This document shows positions 24,170 to 31,311 of a stretch of 35,339 nt of DNA, piece after piece. Location of the stretch: IMG/VR virus record IMGVR_UViG_3300049811_000173, positions 1-35,339 of that record; one strand, given 5' to 3'. The notes beneath the pieces were generated by a model. It saw only the letters and a program-made list of their open reading frames with translations, had not been told where the DNA came from and did no database searches. Position numbers and translations under genes: made by a program. This DNA is from a virus. Within the stretch, counting starts at the first letter, position 1. The number at the start of each line of letters is the position of its first letter.

Positions 24170-24199
24170 GGCTGGTCCGGCCCGCTGGCCTGACCAGCC
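24170..24199 (-). terminator. Candidate terminator hairpin after the WhiB gene
   Basis: GGCTGGTC (24170-24177) pairs with GACCAGCC (24192-24199), and inside it GGCC pairs with GGCC around CGCT, with one mismatch between the two parts. On the - strand it lies 37 bases after the WhiB stop. Only a weak T-content follows, so termination is inferred from position and stem strength. Confidence 0.45.
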
Positions 24200-24236
24200 C
24201 CATGGTAGACGGGCGGCGGATGGGAGTCCATGGCGG

Positions 24237-24491
24237 CTACCCAGATTTCCGCGGTCGGCTGTCGTCCAGTGTGACGACTACCGCAACCTCACGGGGGCGC
24301 TGCACCTTGTGCACCCTGCCACCCCAGACACCCTGCAAGTAGTTGGCCGTTGCGTAGTCGTCGCACTCCTGCCGGACACTGCACTGGGCGCAGACCCGCT
24401 TGGCCGGTGCCGTCGGCTGGCCACGCTCGGTCACGAAGATGTTGGGGTCCATGCCCCGACAGGCGCCCTTCGACTGCCAGTCCTCGGCCAT
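24237..24491 (-). CDS. whiB: WhiB-family Fe-S transcription regulator
   Basis: An 84-residue protein with the complete WhiB signature: Cys11, Cys34, Cys37 and Cys43 (C..CxxCxxxxxC) for a 4Fe-4S cluster and the GVWGG turn at 54-58, followed by a basic C-terminal part (HKVQRPRE; SRPRKSG) for DNA contact. WhiB proteins bind the housekeeping sigma factor's region 4 and adjust promoter choice in actinobacteria. Phage versions can inhibit host WhiB function or alter superinfection; mycobacteriophage TM4 WhiB is the known example. The ATG lies 12 bases after the previous gene's stop. The C-terminal tail is longer than in the shortest family members. It probably redirects host or phage transcription. 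Confidence 0.9.
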   Translation of the reverse strand: MAEDWQSKGACRGMDPNIFVTERGQPTAPAKRVCAQCSVRQECDDYATANYLQGVWGGRVHKVQRPREVAVVVTLDDSRPRKSG

Positions 24492-24503
24492 GTGTGCGGG
24501 CGG

Positions 24504-24788
24504 TCAGCTGGGGATCAGGTCGTCGGGGTAGTCGGCTGGTGCCGGGGTGCCTGCGTCGGCCTCGGTCACGTCCATCGGCAGGGGGCCGTCGGGGTGGGGC
24601 GTGGGGGTGGCCGGGGTCGGGTACGGCTCGGAGTCGGGCGGCACGGGACCGGGGTTGCCTGCGGGATGGGCCTGCAGGGCCTCCTCCACTGGGTCCACCC
24701 GCTCGGGGGTGGCGCTGAAGTTCTTCGTCACCACCGGCCCGTCACCGTCGAAGAACGTGACGGGACGAAGTTCGCGTGGTTCTGCCAT
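24504..24788 (-). CDS. Hypothetical Pro-rich acidic protein
   Basis: A 94-residue protein from ATG 24788, set by GGGAGG directly upstream; an in-frame GTG at 24818 has no ribosome site. The N terminus is structured-looking (PRELRPVTFFDGDGPVVTKNF). Residues about 40-94 are Pro/Thr/Asp/Gly-rich and likely disordered, ending DYPDDLIPS. No family is recognised. The gene stands between the methyltransferase and WhiB genes in one transcription unit. Confidence 0.55.
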   Translation of the reverse strand: MAEPRELRPVTFFDGDGPVVTKNFSATPERVDPVEEALQAHPAGNPGPVPPDSEPYPTPATPTPHPDGPLPMDVTEADAGTPAPADYPDDLIPS

Positions 24789-24824
24789 GGGTCCTCCCTT
24801 GCTGAGTGCGGGCACCATACCGCG

Positions 24825-25526
24825 TCACTCGGCCCATGCAAAGCCGACCTGCTCGAGGCGGGCCTGCGACTTGGTGACGTACTTCTTGGACTTCTCGATG
24901 CCGATGCAGTTGCGGCCGGTGCGCTGGGCGGCCAGCGTCGTGGAGCCTGAGCCGGAGAACGGGTCCACGATCATGTCGCCCGGGTTGGTGCTCACCTTGA
25001 TGAGCTCCTCGATCAGGGCCACCGGCTTCTCGGTCGGATGGATGTTCTTGCCGCTCGGAACCCGCGGGATGCTGATGACGCCACGCCGCCGGTGGTTGAC
25101 CGGCCGCCTGCCCTTCTTGCAGTAGAGGATGACCTCGTAGCCGCAGCCCCAGTTGTAGGTCAGGTCACCCAGTCCGGGGTAGCCCTTCTCCCAGATCAGC
25201 TGCATGCTGACCGGCAGCCCCATGTCAGCCATCGCGTCTGACCACTGCGGGGCAACGGTCCAGTCCGTGAACACGTACACGTCCGCGTCGTCGGCGAGCT
25301 TCGGGGCGACGTGCTCCATGACTGCCTGAAAGACCTCCAGTGCGCCGTCCACGTCGCCGTCGTTGTCGATCTTGTCGTTGTACTCGTCTGCCGATGCACC
25401 GCGACGCACCGAGTTCGACTCGAAGTCGATGCCGTAGGGCGGGTCGGTGATGAGGCAGTGGATCGGGCTGGGCAGGTCGGCCGCCAGCTTGATTGAGTCT
25501 CCGTGCCAGATTTCGTTGGTCGTCAT
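24825..25526 (-). CDS. DNA methyltransferase, beta class (N6-adenine or N4-cytosine)
   Basis: A 233-residue enzyme. Catalytic motif DPPY is at 28-31 and the SAM-binding motif DPFSGSGST at 188-196, in the order that defines beta-class amino-methyltransferases. HPTEKPVALIEELI before the SAM motif is typical of the family. The spacing between motifs contains the target-recognition part, including PVNHRRRGV. No restriction endonuclease lies beside it, so it is a solitary enzyme, most likely protecting phage DNA or altering replication or expression signals. N6-adenine is the usual product for DPPY enzymes of this shape, but N4-cytosine cannot be excluded. It starts 2 bases after the resolvase stop. 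Confidence 0.88.
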   Translation of the reverse strand: MTTNEIWHGDSIKLAADLPSPIHCLITDPPYGIDFESNSVRRGASADEYNDKIDNDGDVDGALEVFQAVMEHVAPKLADDADVYVFTDWTVAPQWSDAMADMGLPVSMQLIWEKGYPGLGDLTYNWGCGYEVILYCKKGRRPVNHRRRGVISIPRVPSGKNIHPTEKPVALIEELIKVSTNPGDMIVDPFSGSGSTTLAAQRTGRNCIGIEKSKKYVTKSQARLEQVGFAWAE

Positions 25527-25528
25527 GG

Positions 25529-26059
25529 TCAGAAGATTCCCGTCGGGTCGATGCCTGAATCGTTGTCTCGGCTGGGTTGGATGTCCCGCTTGGAGGCCTC
25601 ATGCAGCATGGCAGAGGCCCACTCGTCGTCGTCGTTCCACTTCAGCAGCTTCGCCATGATGACTACCGCTGGCCGGACCATGGGGTTCTGCTCCATGATC
25701 CGGCCAGTCACCCGGTGGTTGGACGCGTCGTTGGTGAACAGCGACCCATGCAGGGCGTCCTCGGTCGACTTCACCAAGTTGGTCGCATCCGCAGCAGAGC
25801 GATGACGCTTGCGCCAGAAGAAGATGCGCACGTCGAGGTGAACCCCGTCGAACGGCTCGGTCGGCCAGACGAGGCAAGTGCCCGGCCAATCGAGCGCTTC
25901 CCGTAGCGCGTTCTGATAGGTCACGACCTTCGGGTTCGGACTGCCGATGGCGACAAGCTTGCCGGCGCGCCGACCGACACTGAACTCCGGTGCCCGCCAC
26001 GGCTCGGGGTTGATGTCCAGCACCGTGGCTGCGGCCACGAGTGTCCCGTGCTCGATCAC
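25529..26059 (-). CDS. RusA-like Holliday junction resolvase
   Basis: A 176-residue protein if begun at GTG 26059, which overlaps the clamp stop as GTGA, the rule in this region. An in-frame ATG at 26098 with GGAGG upstream would give 189 residues and a 43-base overlap; both remain possible. The RusA-like core is visible: DATNLVKSTEDAL (Asp91, Asn94, Lys97, Asp102 in the shorter numbering) followed by FTNDASNHRV with Asp111. RusA enzymes are dimeric metal-dependent nucleases cutting four-way junctions. The second Asp of the usual D-x-D-N motif is Thr here, a variant that I believe occurs in other phage members. It sits beside clamp and methyltransferase genes, in keeping with replication/recombination. 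Confidence 0.7.
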   Translation of the reverse strand: MIEHGTLVAAATVLDINPEPWRAPEFSVGRRAGKLVAIGSPNPKVVTYQNALREALDWPGTCLVWPTEPFDGVHLDVRIFFWRKRHRSAADATNLVKSTEDALHGSLFTNDASNHRVTGRIMEQNPMVRPAVVIMAKLLKWNDDDEWASAMLHEASKRDIQPSRDNDSGIDPTGIF

Positions 26060-27174
26060 GCCGAGATGGGGCGCCGCGGCATGAGCACCGACAGCCATCC
26101 GGTTGCGTCCTCCAGCTTGGCTGGGTGGATGGCGTCGGCATGTCGGTCAGCGGGGTTGCCGTAGTGGAACGTGAAGCTGTCACCCTTCGACGCCTTGATG
26201 GCGTCGAGCAGGGTGCTCAGACCGAACCGGCCTGCGTAGCCGTCGCTGGGGCCGTCCTTGATGGCGAGGGCCTCGTCGCTGGCCGCCACACCGGAGACCA
26301 CCAGACGGAGTGTCATGCGGGTCTTGGTCATGGTGATCTCGACTGACGGCATGTTGCCTCGGTCCATGCCGCCCACGATGGCGAGTCGCTCGAGGCAGGT
26401 GAGGATCGGCTCCCGCTGGAGCTCGATGGCGCCCGCCCACTTGGTCCGCTCCAGCACCATCGGGTAGTTGGGGTAGCTCTCGGCGAACAACGACGCCGAC
26501 ACCCAGTCGTCGTCGCTCAGCCACAAGAACACCTTCTCGGAGTCAGCAGTGATCCTGCTGTTGAAGCCGCGCAGGAGTCCGATCAGTTCGCGAGCTTGGA
26601 AGGTCACCGGCTCGGTCACGGGGATGTCGGCCGGTGCGATGGCCATGGCCTCCTCGCTGACCCCCACGACGTGCTCGCTGGTGACGTGCAGACCCGATCG
26701 GGCGCCACTGCTGATGGTGTCACAGGCCCACAGCACCCGGTCGGCCAGTGAGCCGAGGTCGAGGCTTTCGTCGGGCGCCGCAGTGGGCGGCTCGTGGAAG
26801 TCGGGGTAGTCCGTGGCGTCCATGAGGGGGGCCAGCAGACGCGAGGACCCGGACTTGAAGAGCAGCGAGTTCTTCTTGAGGTCGTCCTCGATCGTGACGG
26901 CCGCCGTCAGCGAGCGGATGAACTGGGCCAAGAAGAGCGACGACACCCTGCGCCGCACCGGCTGGTCGGGGGCCTCGATGAGGTCCTCGGCCTCGATCAC
27001 GATGCGGACCGCCACGTCGAGGTTCGTCGCCCTCACGGTGGTGGTGCCGTCGGTGTCGATCTCCATGAGCATGCCAGCGGCGGTGTCCCATGCCCCGCCC
27101 TTGGCTGTCGGCGCCACACGCGAGGCGAGCTCGAAGGCTCGAGCGAGCGACGGCTGTCGGTACTGAATCTTCAC
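26056..27174 (-). CDS. dnaN: DNA polymerase III beta-like sliding clamp
   Basis: A 372-residue protein, the normal length for a bacterial beta clamp with three repeated domains. Recognisable points are RATNLDVAVRIVIEAED in domain 1, DATDYPDFHE (the F/YP-D-F segment), FQARELIGLLRGFNSRI at the domain 2/3 border, FAESYPNYPMV, and the C-terminal WLSVLMPRRPI, which stands where bacterial clamps end in YVLMPMR. It should encircle DNA and tether a polymerase. No DNA polymerase lies in the window, so it may hold the phage polymerase encoded elsewhere or compete for host polymerase. The GTG start at 27174 overlaps the upstream microprotein stop (GTGA), with GGGAG ahead. Confidence 0.82.
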   Translation of the reverse strand: MKIQYRQPSLARAFELASRVAPTAKGGAWDTAAGMLMEIDTDGTTTVRATNLDVAVRIVIEAEDLIEAPDQPVRRRVSSLFLAQFIRSLTAAVTIEDDLKKNSLLFKSGSSRLLAPLMDATDYPDFHEPPTAAPDESLDLGSLADRVLWACDTISSGARSGLHVTSEHVVGVSEEAMAIAPADIPVTEPVTFQARELIGLLRGFNSRITADSEKVFLWLSDDDWVSASLFAESYPNYPMVLERTKWAGAIELQREPILTCLERLAIVGGMDRGNMPSVEITMTKTRMTLRLVVSGVAASDEALAIKDGPSDGYAGRFGLSTLLDAIKASKGDSFTFHYGNPADRHADAIHPAKLEDATGWLSVLMPRRPISA

Positions 27175-27296
27175 AGGTCTCCCTCGTCATCGAACCAGTC
27201 GGGCAGCGAGCCGATGGCCCAACCGACCACGGCGGCAGCCGCGATCACTGCCCCTAGCGTCGCGGCCAGTGCCGCCATCGCTACCTTCTTGCGCAC
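27171..27296 (-). CDS. 41-residue single-span membrane microprotein
   Basis: Starts at GTG 27296, six bases after a perfect AGGAGG, and ends in a GTGA overlap with the clamp gene. The peptide begins MRKKVAMAALAATLG, continues with a hydrophobic Ala/Val-rich helix of about 22 residues, and ends in an acidic PDWFDDEGDL. Positive N terminus and acidic C terminus predict an N-in, C-out orientation. Longer in-frame openings upstream enter the helicase gene and lack ribosome sites. No family is recognised. Such small peptides may be toxic, signalling or replisome-anchoring. The tight coupling to dnaN suggests co-expression. Confidence 0.6.
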   Translation of the reverse strand: MRKKVAMAALAATLGAVIAAAAVVGWAIGSLPDWFDDEGDL

Positions 27297-27302
27297 CGGT
27301 TT

Positions 27303-27308
27303 CCTCCT
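27303..27308 (-). promoter_or_regulatory. Strong ribosome binding site (AGGAGG) for the membrane microprotein
   Basis: A full AGGAGG on the - strand six bases before GTG 27296. It sets the microprotein start and, through overlap, also feeds the clamp gene. Confidence 0.7.
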
Positions 27309-27339
27309 GTGGGTCGGCGGGTTGTCGGACGGTACTGCC

Positions 27340-29772
27340 TTAGTCGCGATCGTGCAATGCCGCCGCAACGATCTTCTTCAGTTCGGTCGCGTCCACGACC
27401 TCCTTGCCGAGCTTGCGCTTCCGGCGGAGGATCTTCTCGACGCGATCCTCGACCGTGCCGGTGCACAGCATCTCGTAGATCGTCACCGGCTTCGTCTTGT
27501 TCATGCTGAGCCGGTGGCAGCGATCCTCGGCTTGCGTGTTCATGTCCGGCACGTACAGCTTGTCGAGGAAGATCATGTTGGACGCCGCAGTGAAGTCGAG
27601 ACCGACTCCAGCTACCTGCAGCATGGCCACTAGCGCCCCGGCAGCAGGTGCGTCGCGCCACTCGTGGACCAGTGGCACGCGAAGCTTCTGGGGCACGTCA
27701 CCGTGCATCTGGTAGACCGGCACCTTGATGGCGGCCAGACGGGTGACCATGGCCTCCAGCACGCCGCGGAACTGAGTGAAGATGACAACCTTCTCCCCGT
27801 CCTCGATCAGCTGGGCAGCAATCTCGACGGCTCGGTCGAGCTTGACCGACTCGTCCTCGAACCCCAGCGTGGCCGGGGTTCCGGTGATCTGCTTCAGGCG
27901 CAGCATCTTGGTCATGGCGTTCTCGAGTTCCATGGGGTCCGGGTTGCCGGGCACCTCCAACTGCAACTCGTCGGTGGCCTGTTTGTAGAGCTTGGTCTGC
28001 AGTGGCGACAGGGGGACGTGCACCGGCACGTAGTTCTTGGGCGGCAGCTGGATCATCTCGGACTTCAGTCGCCGCAGCATGTAGCGGTCGAGGATCTCGA
28101 CCAGTTCGAGGCGGTTCTTGACGCCGGTCACCTGCTTCCCTTGGAACCCGCCCATCTTGCAGAAGTGCTCACGGAATCGCCAGTAGCTCGGGAACTCGTG
28201 CGGGTTGATGCGGTGCAGGATGCCCCAGAGCTCGTCGGGTTGGTTGAGCATCGGGGACCCGGTCAGCAGGAAGGAGCGCTTCGAGAAGATGTTGTGGCAC
28301 GCCTTCGTGCGCTTGGACTTGGGGTTCTTGAGGTAGTGCGCCTCGTCGAAGATGAGCACGTCGATCACGCAGGCGTTGATGGCGTCGAGGTGTCCCGGCA
28401 CCTGCTCGTAGTTCATGATGAGGATGTCGGTGTCTGGGTCGGTGCGAAAGTCCTCGATGATGGCCTCGCGCTTCTTGGGGGTTCCCTGACACACCACTGC
28501 CTTGAAGGCGGTGTGCTCGGCGATCTCTGAGGCCCAGTTGTCCTTCAGGGTGGCCGGGCAGACGATCAGGGTCTTGCTGGCGTTGCCCAGCTGGTAGTCG
28601 ACTGCTGTCACGGCGAGCACCTGAAGGCTGTTGTGGGTGACGGTGTAGCCGTTGGTCAGGTACAGGCCCTCGCTGTCGTCCACCGTGATGCAGCAGCACT
28701 CGGACTCGCCAGCGGGACTGATCTGCGTCACGTACTTGCTGGGGAAGGGGGTGTCGATGGACACCCCGGTGACGCTGTGCCAGTAGTGGGGCATGTCCAT
28801 GTGGATGAAGGTTCCATCCACCGTGGCGCCGATGCCCAGCGACCGGGCAAGGCTGGCAAAGCCCTCCACCACGTTCGCATTTGTGGAGTAGAACAGGTCC
28901 AGCCCAAACCGCCACCCGGTGGAGGCGCCGATGCCGCCGACGGCGAGCATGGCTCCGCTCAGGAACAGGGTGCGTGTCGCGATCGACTCGAACATGAGCC
29001 ACTCGGGGAACTTGCGTCGGGTGGTCATGCGATGGAACCCGAGGGCCTCGAGGTTCTGGTAGAAGGCAGTTAGGGCTTCGGGGCGCTGGTCGTCAGGCGC
29101 CAGTCCCTTGTTCTCGAAGCTCAGCAGGGTGTCCGGCACCGTCAAGTGCTCGAGCGACGGGTACCGCTTGGTGCTGGCCTTGAAGCAGGCGAAGTCGGAG
29201 CGCTTGTTCTCGAAGGTGAAACCCCCGGCGTAGGCGAACCCCGCCGCCATCGGGTCCAGCTGGTCGGGCCACAGGGCGCCCGTCTGCGCCGTCGCCACCG
29301 GCATGGGGAGCCGCCATCGGTGGCGCCCGTCAGGGGTGCTGACACCGGCGTCGTGCAGTTCGGTGGTGGTCAGGTCCACCCAGCCGTCCGCATCGCTGAG
29401 CACGGTCCACAGGTGGTCCCACGATGCCACCGTGGACGTGCCGTCGCTGAACGACACCCGTGCCACCGGGGTGACCCCCTGCGGGTGCACCGCAGCGACG
29501 CGTTGCATGCCACCAGAGGGTCGGCAGATCACGTCACCGGGCTGCAGGGCGCCGATCGGGCGCCAGCCCTCGGGGCAGAGCACCGGCCTGTCGATCGGCT
29601 GAGCCTTGCCGCCGCCCATCTCGTCGGCCAGCAAGAAGCTGTTCAGGCGAGCGAGGTGGCGCACGCCGTCGATCTGGTGCTGGTAGAACTTGACCTCGTC
29701 CTTGATCTTGGAGAGTGCGCCGCGGCCGTTGCCTGCGGTGCCGTACTCGGGGGCCGTGGTGTCCAGTGTCAC
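27340..29772 (-). CDS. SNF2-type DEAH helicase interrupted by an intein
   Basis: An 810-residue precursor; excising residues 57-381 leaves a 485-residue helicase. The start is GTG 29772, nine bases after AGAGGA; the opening reaching 30036 overlaps another gene and encodes Arg/Pro-rich nonsense. Before the intein lie FYQHQIDGVRHLARLNSFLLADEMGGGK, the Q-motif and first part of Walker A, completed by Ser382 after splicing. Further motifs are DEAH (476-479), FLLTGSPMLNQ, KVVIFTQFRG, VYQMHGD, and QAEDRCHRL as motif VI. These define a SNF2-family double-stranded DNA translocase. Phage members may remodel replication intermediates or protein-DNA complexes. Because the intein splits the ATP-binding loop, the protein should be inactive until it splices. 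Confidence 0.9.
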   Translation of the reverse strand: MTLDTTAPEYGTAGNGRGALSKIKDEVKFYQHQIDGVRHLARLNSFLLADEMGGGKAQPIDRPVLCPEGWRPIGALQPGDVICRPSGGMQRVAAVHPQGVTPVARVSFSDGTSTVASWDHLWTVLSDADGWVDLTTTELHDAGVSTPDGRHRWRLPMPVATAQTGALWPDQLDPMAAGFAYAGGFTFENKRSDFACFKASTKRYPSLEHLTVPDTLLSFENKGLAPDDQRPEALTAFYQNLEALGFHRMTTRRKFPEWLMFESIATRTLFLSGAMLAVGGIGASTGWRFGLDLFYSTNANVVEGFASLARSLGIGATVDGTFIHMDMPHYWHSVTGVSIDTPFPSKYVTQISPAGESECCCITVDDSEGLYLTNGYTVTHNSLQVLAVTAVDYQLGNASKTLIVCPATLKDNWASEIAEHTAFKAVVCQGTPKKREAIIEDFRTDPDTDILIMNYEQVPGHLDAINACVIDVLIFDEAHYLKNPKSKRTKACHNIFSKRSFLLTGSPMLNQPDELWGILHRINPHEFPSYWRFREHFCKMGGFQGKQVTGVKNRLELVEILDRYMLRRLKSEMIQLPPKNYVPVHVPLSPLQTKLYKQATDELQLEVPGNPDPMELENAMTKMLRLKQITGTPATLGFEDESVKLDRAVEIAAQLIEDGEKVVIFTQFRGVLEAMVTRLAAIKVPVYQMHGDVPQKLRVPLVHEWRDAPAAGALVAMLQVAGVGLDFTAASNMIFLDKLYVPDMNTQAEDRCHRLSMNKTKPVTIYEMLCTGTVEDRVEKILRRKRKLGKEVVDATELKKIVAAALHDRD
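28630..29604 (-). other. Class 3 intein with degenerate LAGLIDADG region (325 aa)
   Basis: The insertion lies between Lys56 and Ser382 of the helicase Walker A loop. Intein residue 1 is Ala, so the usual Cys/Ser nucleophile is missing. Instead Trp66 (in SWDHLW, with His64), Cys305 (in CCCITVDD) and Thr323 (THN end) give the W-C-T set that defines class 3 inteins. Splicing there starts from the block F Cys and ends on the +1 residue, here Ser. His324-Asn325 form the C-terminal cleavage site. The middle, about 112-262, resembles a two-motif LAGLIDADG endonuclease (AAGFAYAGG at 120-128; FLSGAMLAVGG at 214-224; then STNANVVEGFASLARSLG). The catalytic Asp positions are Gly128 and Val222, so the nuclease is probably dead. 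Confidence 0.85.
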
Positions 29773-29785
29773 GGTGGGGGTCCTC

Positions 29786-30505
29786 TCAGAAGGGGTGCGG
29801 GGTGATCGGGTCGCCCGGCTGGGAATCGCGGAGGTGAACGAAGAAGTTCTTGGCCGCATGCTGGCCCTCAAGCCACTTGTAAACCCGTGCGATGTCGGAC
29901 TGCGGCAGGTTCTCGATGGCGTCCTCGGCGATCTGCTGGGTCTGGCCGTCAGCGTAGGTGATCCGCCAGCCGCGCATGCCCTCGACCTCGTAGACGGATG
30001 TGATCTCGGCGGGGTGCAGGGTGGGGCCGGTGGCATGCACCACAGGCGGCTGTAGCTGGATCGTCAGAGAGCCGGGCGGAACCTTCATCTTCTTCCATGG
30101 CTCAAAGTGAAGCTGGGAGCGCAGCACCATCAGTGCCCACTCGGGCGCAAGATCGTCGGCCTGAAACGTGAGGATCAGGCCCAGCGAGGTTGCCCTGAGC
30201 ACCCCGGTCAGGTAGAGGTGGTTGGCGTTGACGAAGGTCTCGACTTCACCGATGCCGTCGTTCATGAAGCGCACCGGGTGACTCCGCTCGTGGAGGCAGG
30301 TCACATCCAGATGCGAGTACTCCATCGGCAGGTTGAGGCTCGAGAGCTTGTTGCCGGGGTTCGGCACTACGAAGTAGACGCGGAAGGTTCCGGGGTCGTC
30401 CTGCTTCCACTGCAGGCGGTTGAGGAGACCGGCAACGATGTCCTCGGGTGGGTCGACCCTGAGTCGGCTGATGGGGTGGTTGTCAGTGGGCTTCTTGGGG
30501 GGCAT
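29786..30505 (-). CDS. Hypothetical protein (239 aa)
   Basis: A 239-residue protein, ATG 30505 with GAGG seven bases ahead, overlapping the upstream gene by 23 bases. The centre has alternating strands with conserved-looking features (FRVYFVVPNPGNKLSSLNLPMEYSH; HLYLTGVLRATSLGLILTF), followed by EWALMVLRSQLHFEP. The C-terminal third (VYEVEGMRGWRITYADGQTQQIAED) resembles a small barrel with a peptide-loop. No family is recognised. It ends 13 bases before the SNF2 helicase start, so the two are probably expressed together and may be partners. Confidence 0.6.
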   Translation of the reverse strand: MPPKKPTDNHPISRLRVDPPEDIVAGLLNRLQWKQDDPGTFRVYFVVPNPGNKLSSLNLPMEYSHLDVTCLHERSHPVRFMNDGIGEVETFVNANHLYLTGVLRATSLGLILTFQADDLAPEWALMVLRSQLHFEPWKKMKVPPGSLTIQLQPPVVHATGPTLHPAEITSVYEVEGMRGWRITYADGQTQQIAEDAIENLPQSDIARVYKWLEGQHAAKNFFVHLRDSQPGDPITPHPF

Positions 30506-30833
30506 GCTCGTGCCTCATGTGCATGGGTGGGGCGCCGATCGGCTCGTACACGTCGGCGATGTCGCCGGTTCGCTTGTTGCGCAGCTTCACGCCGCTGGGG
30601 CCACACGGGATGGCGGGGTGGACCATGATGATCTTGGAGAACAACCCGTGCTCCTCCCTGTCGAACCACTCGAGCTCGTACTCCTCTGGGAAGTAGGTGC
30701 CCGGTGCGACGCCTTCGGGGTGCCGCAGGATGATGTACCGGGTGATGGCTGAGTTCCAGTTCGGCGGACGCCGACCCGGATGCCGACAGTGCTCGGTCGG
30801 CTCCGGAGCGGGTCCACTGTTGCGGAGACTCAC
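30483..30833 (-). CDS. Hypothetical protein (116 aa)
   Basis: A 116-residue protein from GTG 30833, which overlaps the upstream stop as GTGA; the longer opening to 30914 runs over the neighbouring gene. Residues about 28-60 look like beta strands (AITRYIILRHPEGVAPGTYFP), then ELEWFDREEHGLFSKIIMVHP, VKLRNKRTGDIADVYEP, and a His/Met-rich end (MHMRHEHAP) that could bind metal. No family is recognised. The arrangement is compatible with a small barrel domain. It belongs to the chain of overlapping unknown genes upstream of the helicase. Confidence 0.6.
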   Translation of the reverse strand: MSLRNSGPAPEPTEHCRHPGRRPPNWNSAITRYIILRHPEGVAPGTYFPEEYELEWFDREEHGLFSKIIMVHPAIPCGPSGVKLRNKRTGDIADVYEPIGAPPMHMRHEHAPQEAH

Positions 30834-31090
30834 AGCCCCATCCTGCTGGGGCTGAAGAAGCCGCCGATCGGAGACCCAGCGTCCCGAATCGCTGCGTTGA
30901 GGTCGACGTGCCACTTGTAGTGGTTCTCGTAGTCGAACGTCAGCAAGAAGCAGATGGGACAGAGGTTGATGCGCTCGAGGTCCTCCTCGGAGAGCTTGGG
31001 GAAGATGACGTTGCCCTCATCGTCGGCAAACCGCGGGCGACCCGACTCCGAGGTCGGCGGGGTCGTCGGCCCTGACCCGCTGGCGCTCAC
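30830..31090 (-). CDS. Small zinc-finger-like hypothetical protein (86 aa)
   Basis: An 86-residue protein from GTG 31090 in a GTGA overlap, with GAGGAA before it. The first 30 residues are Ser/Pro/Thr-rich. The core reads NLCPICFLLTFDYENHYKWH, a Cys-x2-Cys, about nine residues, His-x3-His arrangement that could bind one zinc like a classical finger. An acidic helix (KLSEEDLERI) precedes it and the protein ends GGFFSPSRMGL. No known phage family is recognised. A role in DNA or protein binding is plausible, but that is inference from the Cys/His pattern only. Confidence 0.6.
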   Translation of the reverse strand: MSASGSGPTTPPTSESGRPRFADDEGNVIFPKLSEEDLERINLCPICFLLTFDYENHYKWHVDLNAAIRDAGSPIGGFFSPSRMGL

Positions 31091-31311
31091 TTCCTCGCCT
31101 TTCGCTTGCGCTTCGGCTTCTGCGCCTTCTTCTGCCCGCTTGGGGGGTACGTCACCGTGGGCAACCCGACGTGCTCGATGGCTTCCAGCACGCGGCACAC
31201 GGTCTCGCGGTCGACCCCGCTAGCGGCACAGATGTCGTCCACGTAGAGCGTGCTCGGCGAACGGTGGTCGACCAGCCGGGGCATGGGCGGGATGTCCAGT
31301 GGCAGGGTCAT
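31087..31311 (-). CDS. Small putative helix-turn-helix protein with basic tail
   Basis: A 74-residue protein whose ATG overlaps the upstream stop (TGATG on the - strand). Residues about 22-50 (LYVDDICAASGVDRETVCRVLEAIEHVG) match the spacing of a helix-turn-helix: a helix, an SGV turn and a recognition-type helix. The C terminus is very basic (KKAQKPKRKRKARK), suited to non-specific DNA contact. It may be a small regulator or DNA-binding accessory. It is placed in the middle of the block of unknown overlapping genes. Confidence 0.6.
   Translation of the reverse strand: MTLPLDIPPMPRLVDHRSPSTLYVDDICAASGVDRETVCRVLEAIEHVGLPTVTYPPSGQKKAQKPKRKRKARK

Noticed and set aside
24072-24236. Promoter in the longest - strand gap
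   Set aside because: No convincing -35/-10 pair could be defined by eye; only the two hairpins are reported.
26060-26098. Upstream ATG start of the RusA-like gene
   Set aside because: It has a GGAGG by chance within the clamp coding sequence but gives a 43-base overlap; the GTGA overlap at 26059 fits the region's pattern. Not fully excluded.
29773-30036. N-terminal extension of the helicase
   Set aside because: The added residues are Arg/Pro/Ser-rich, overlap the 239-residue gene and lack a ribosome site; GTG 29772 has one.
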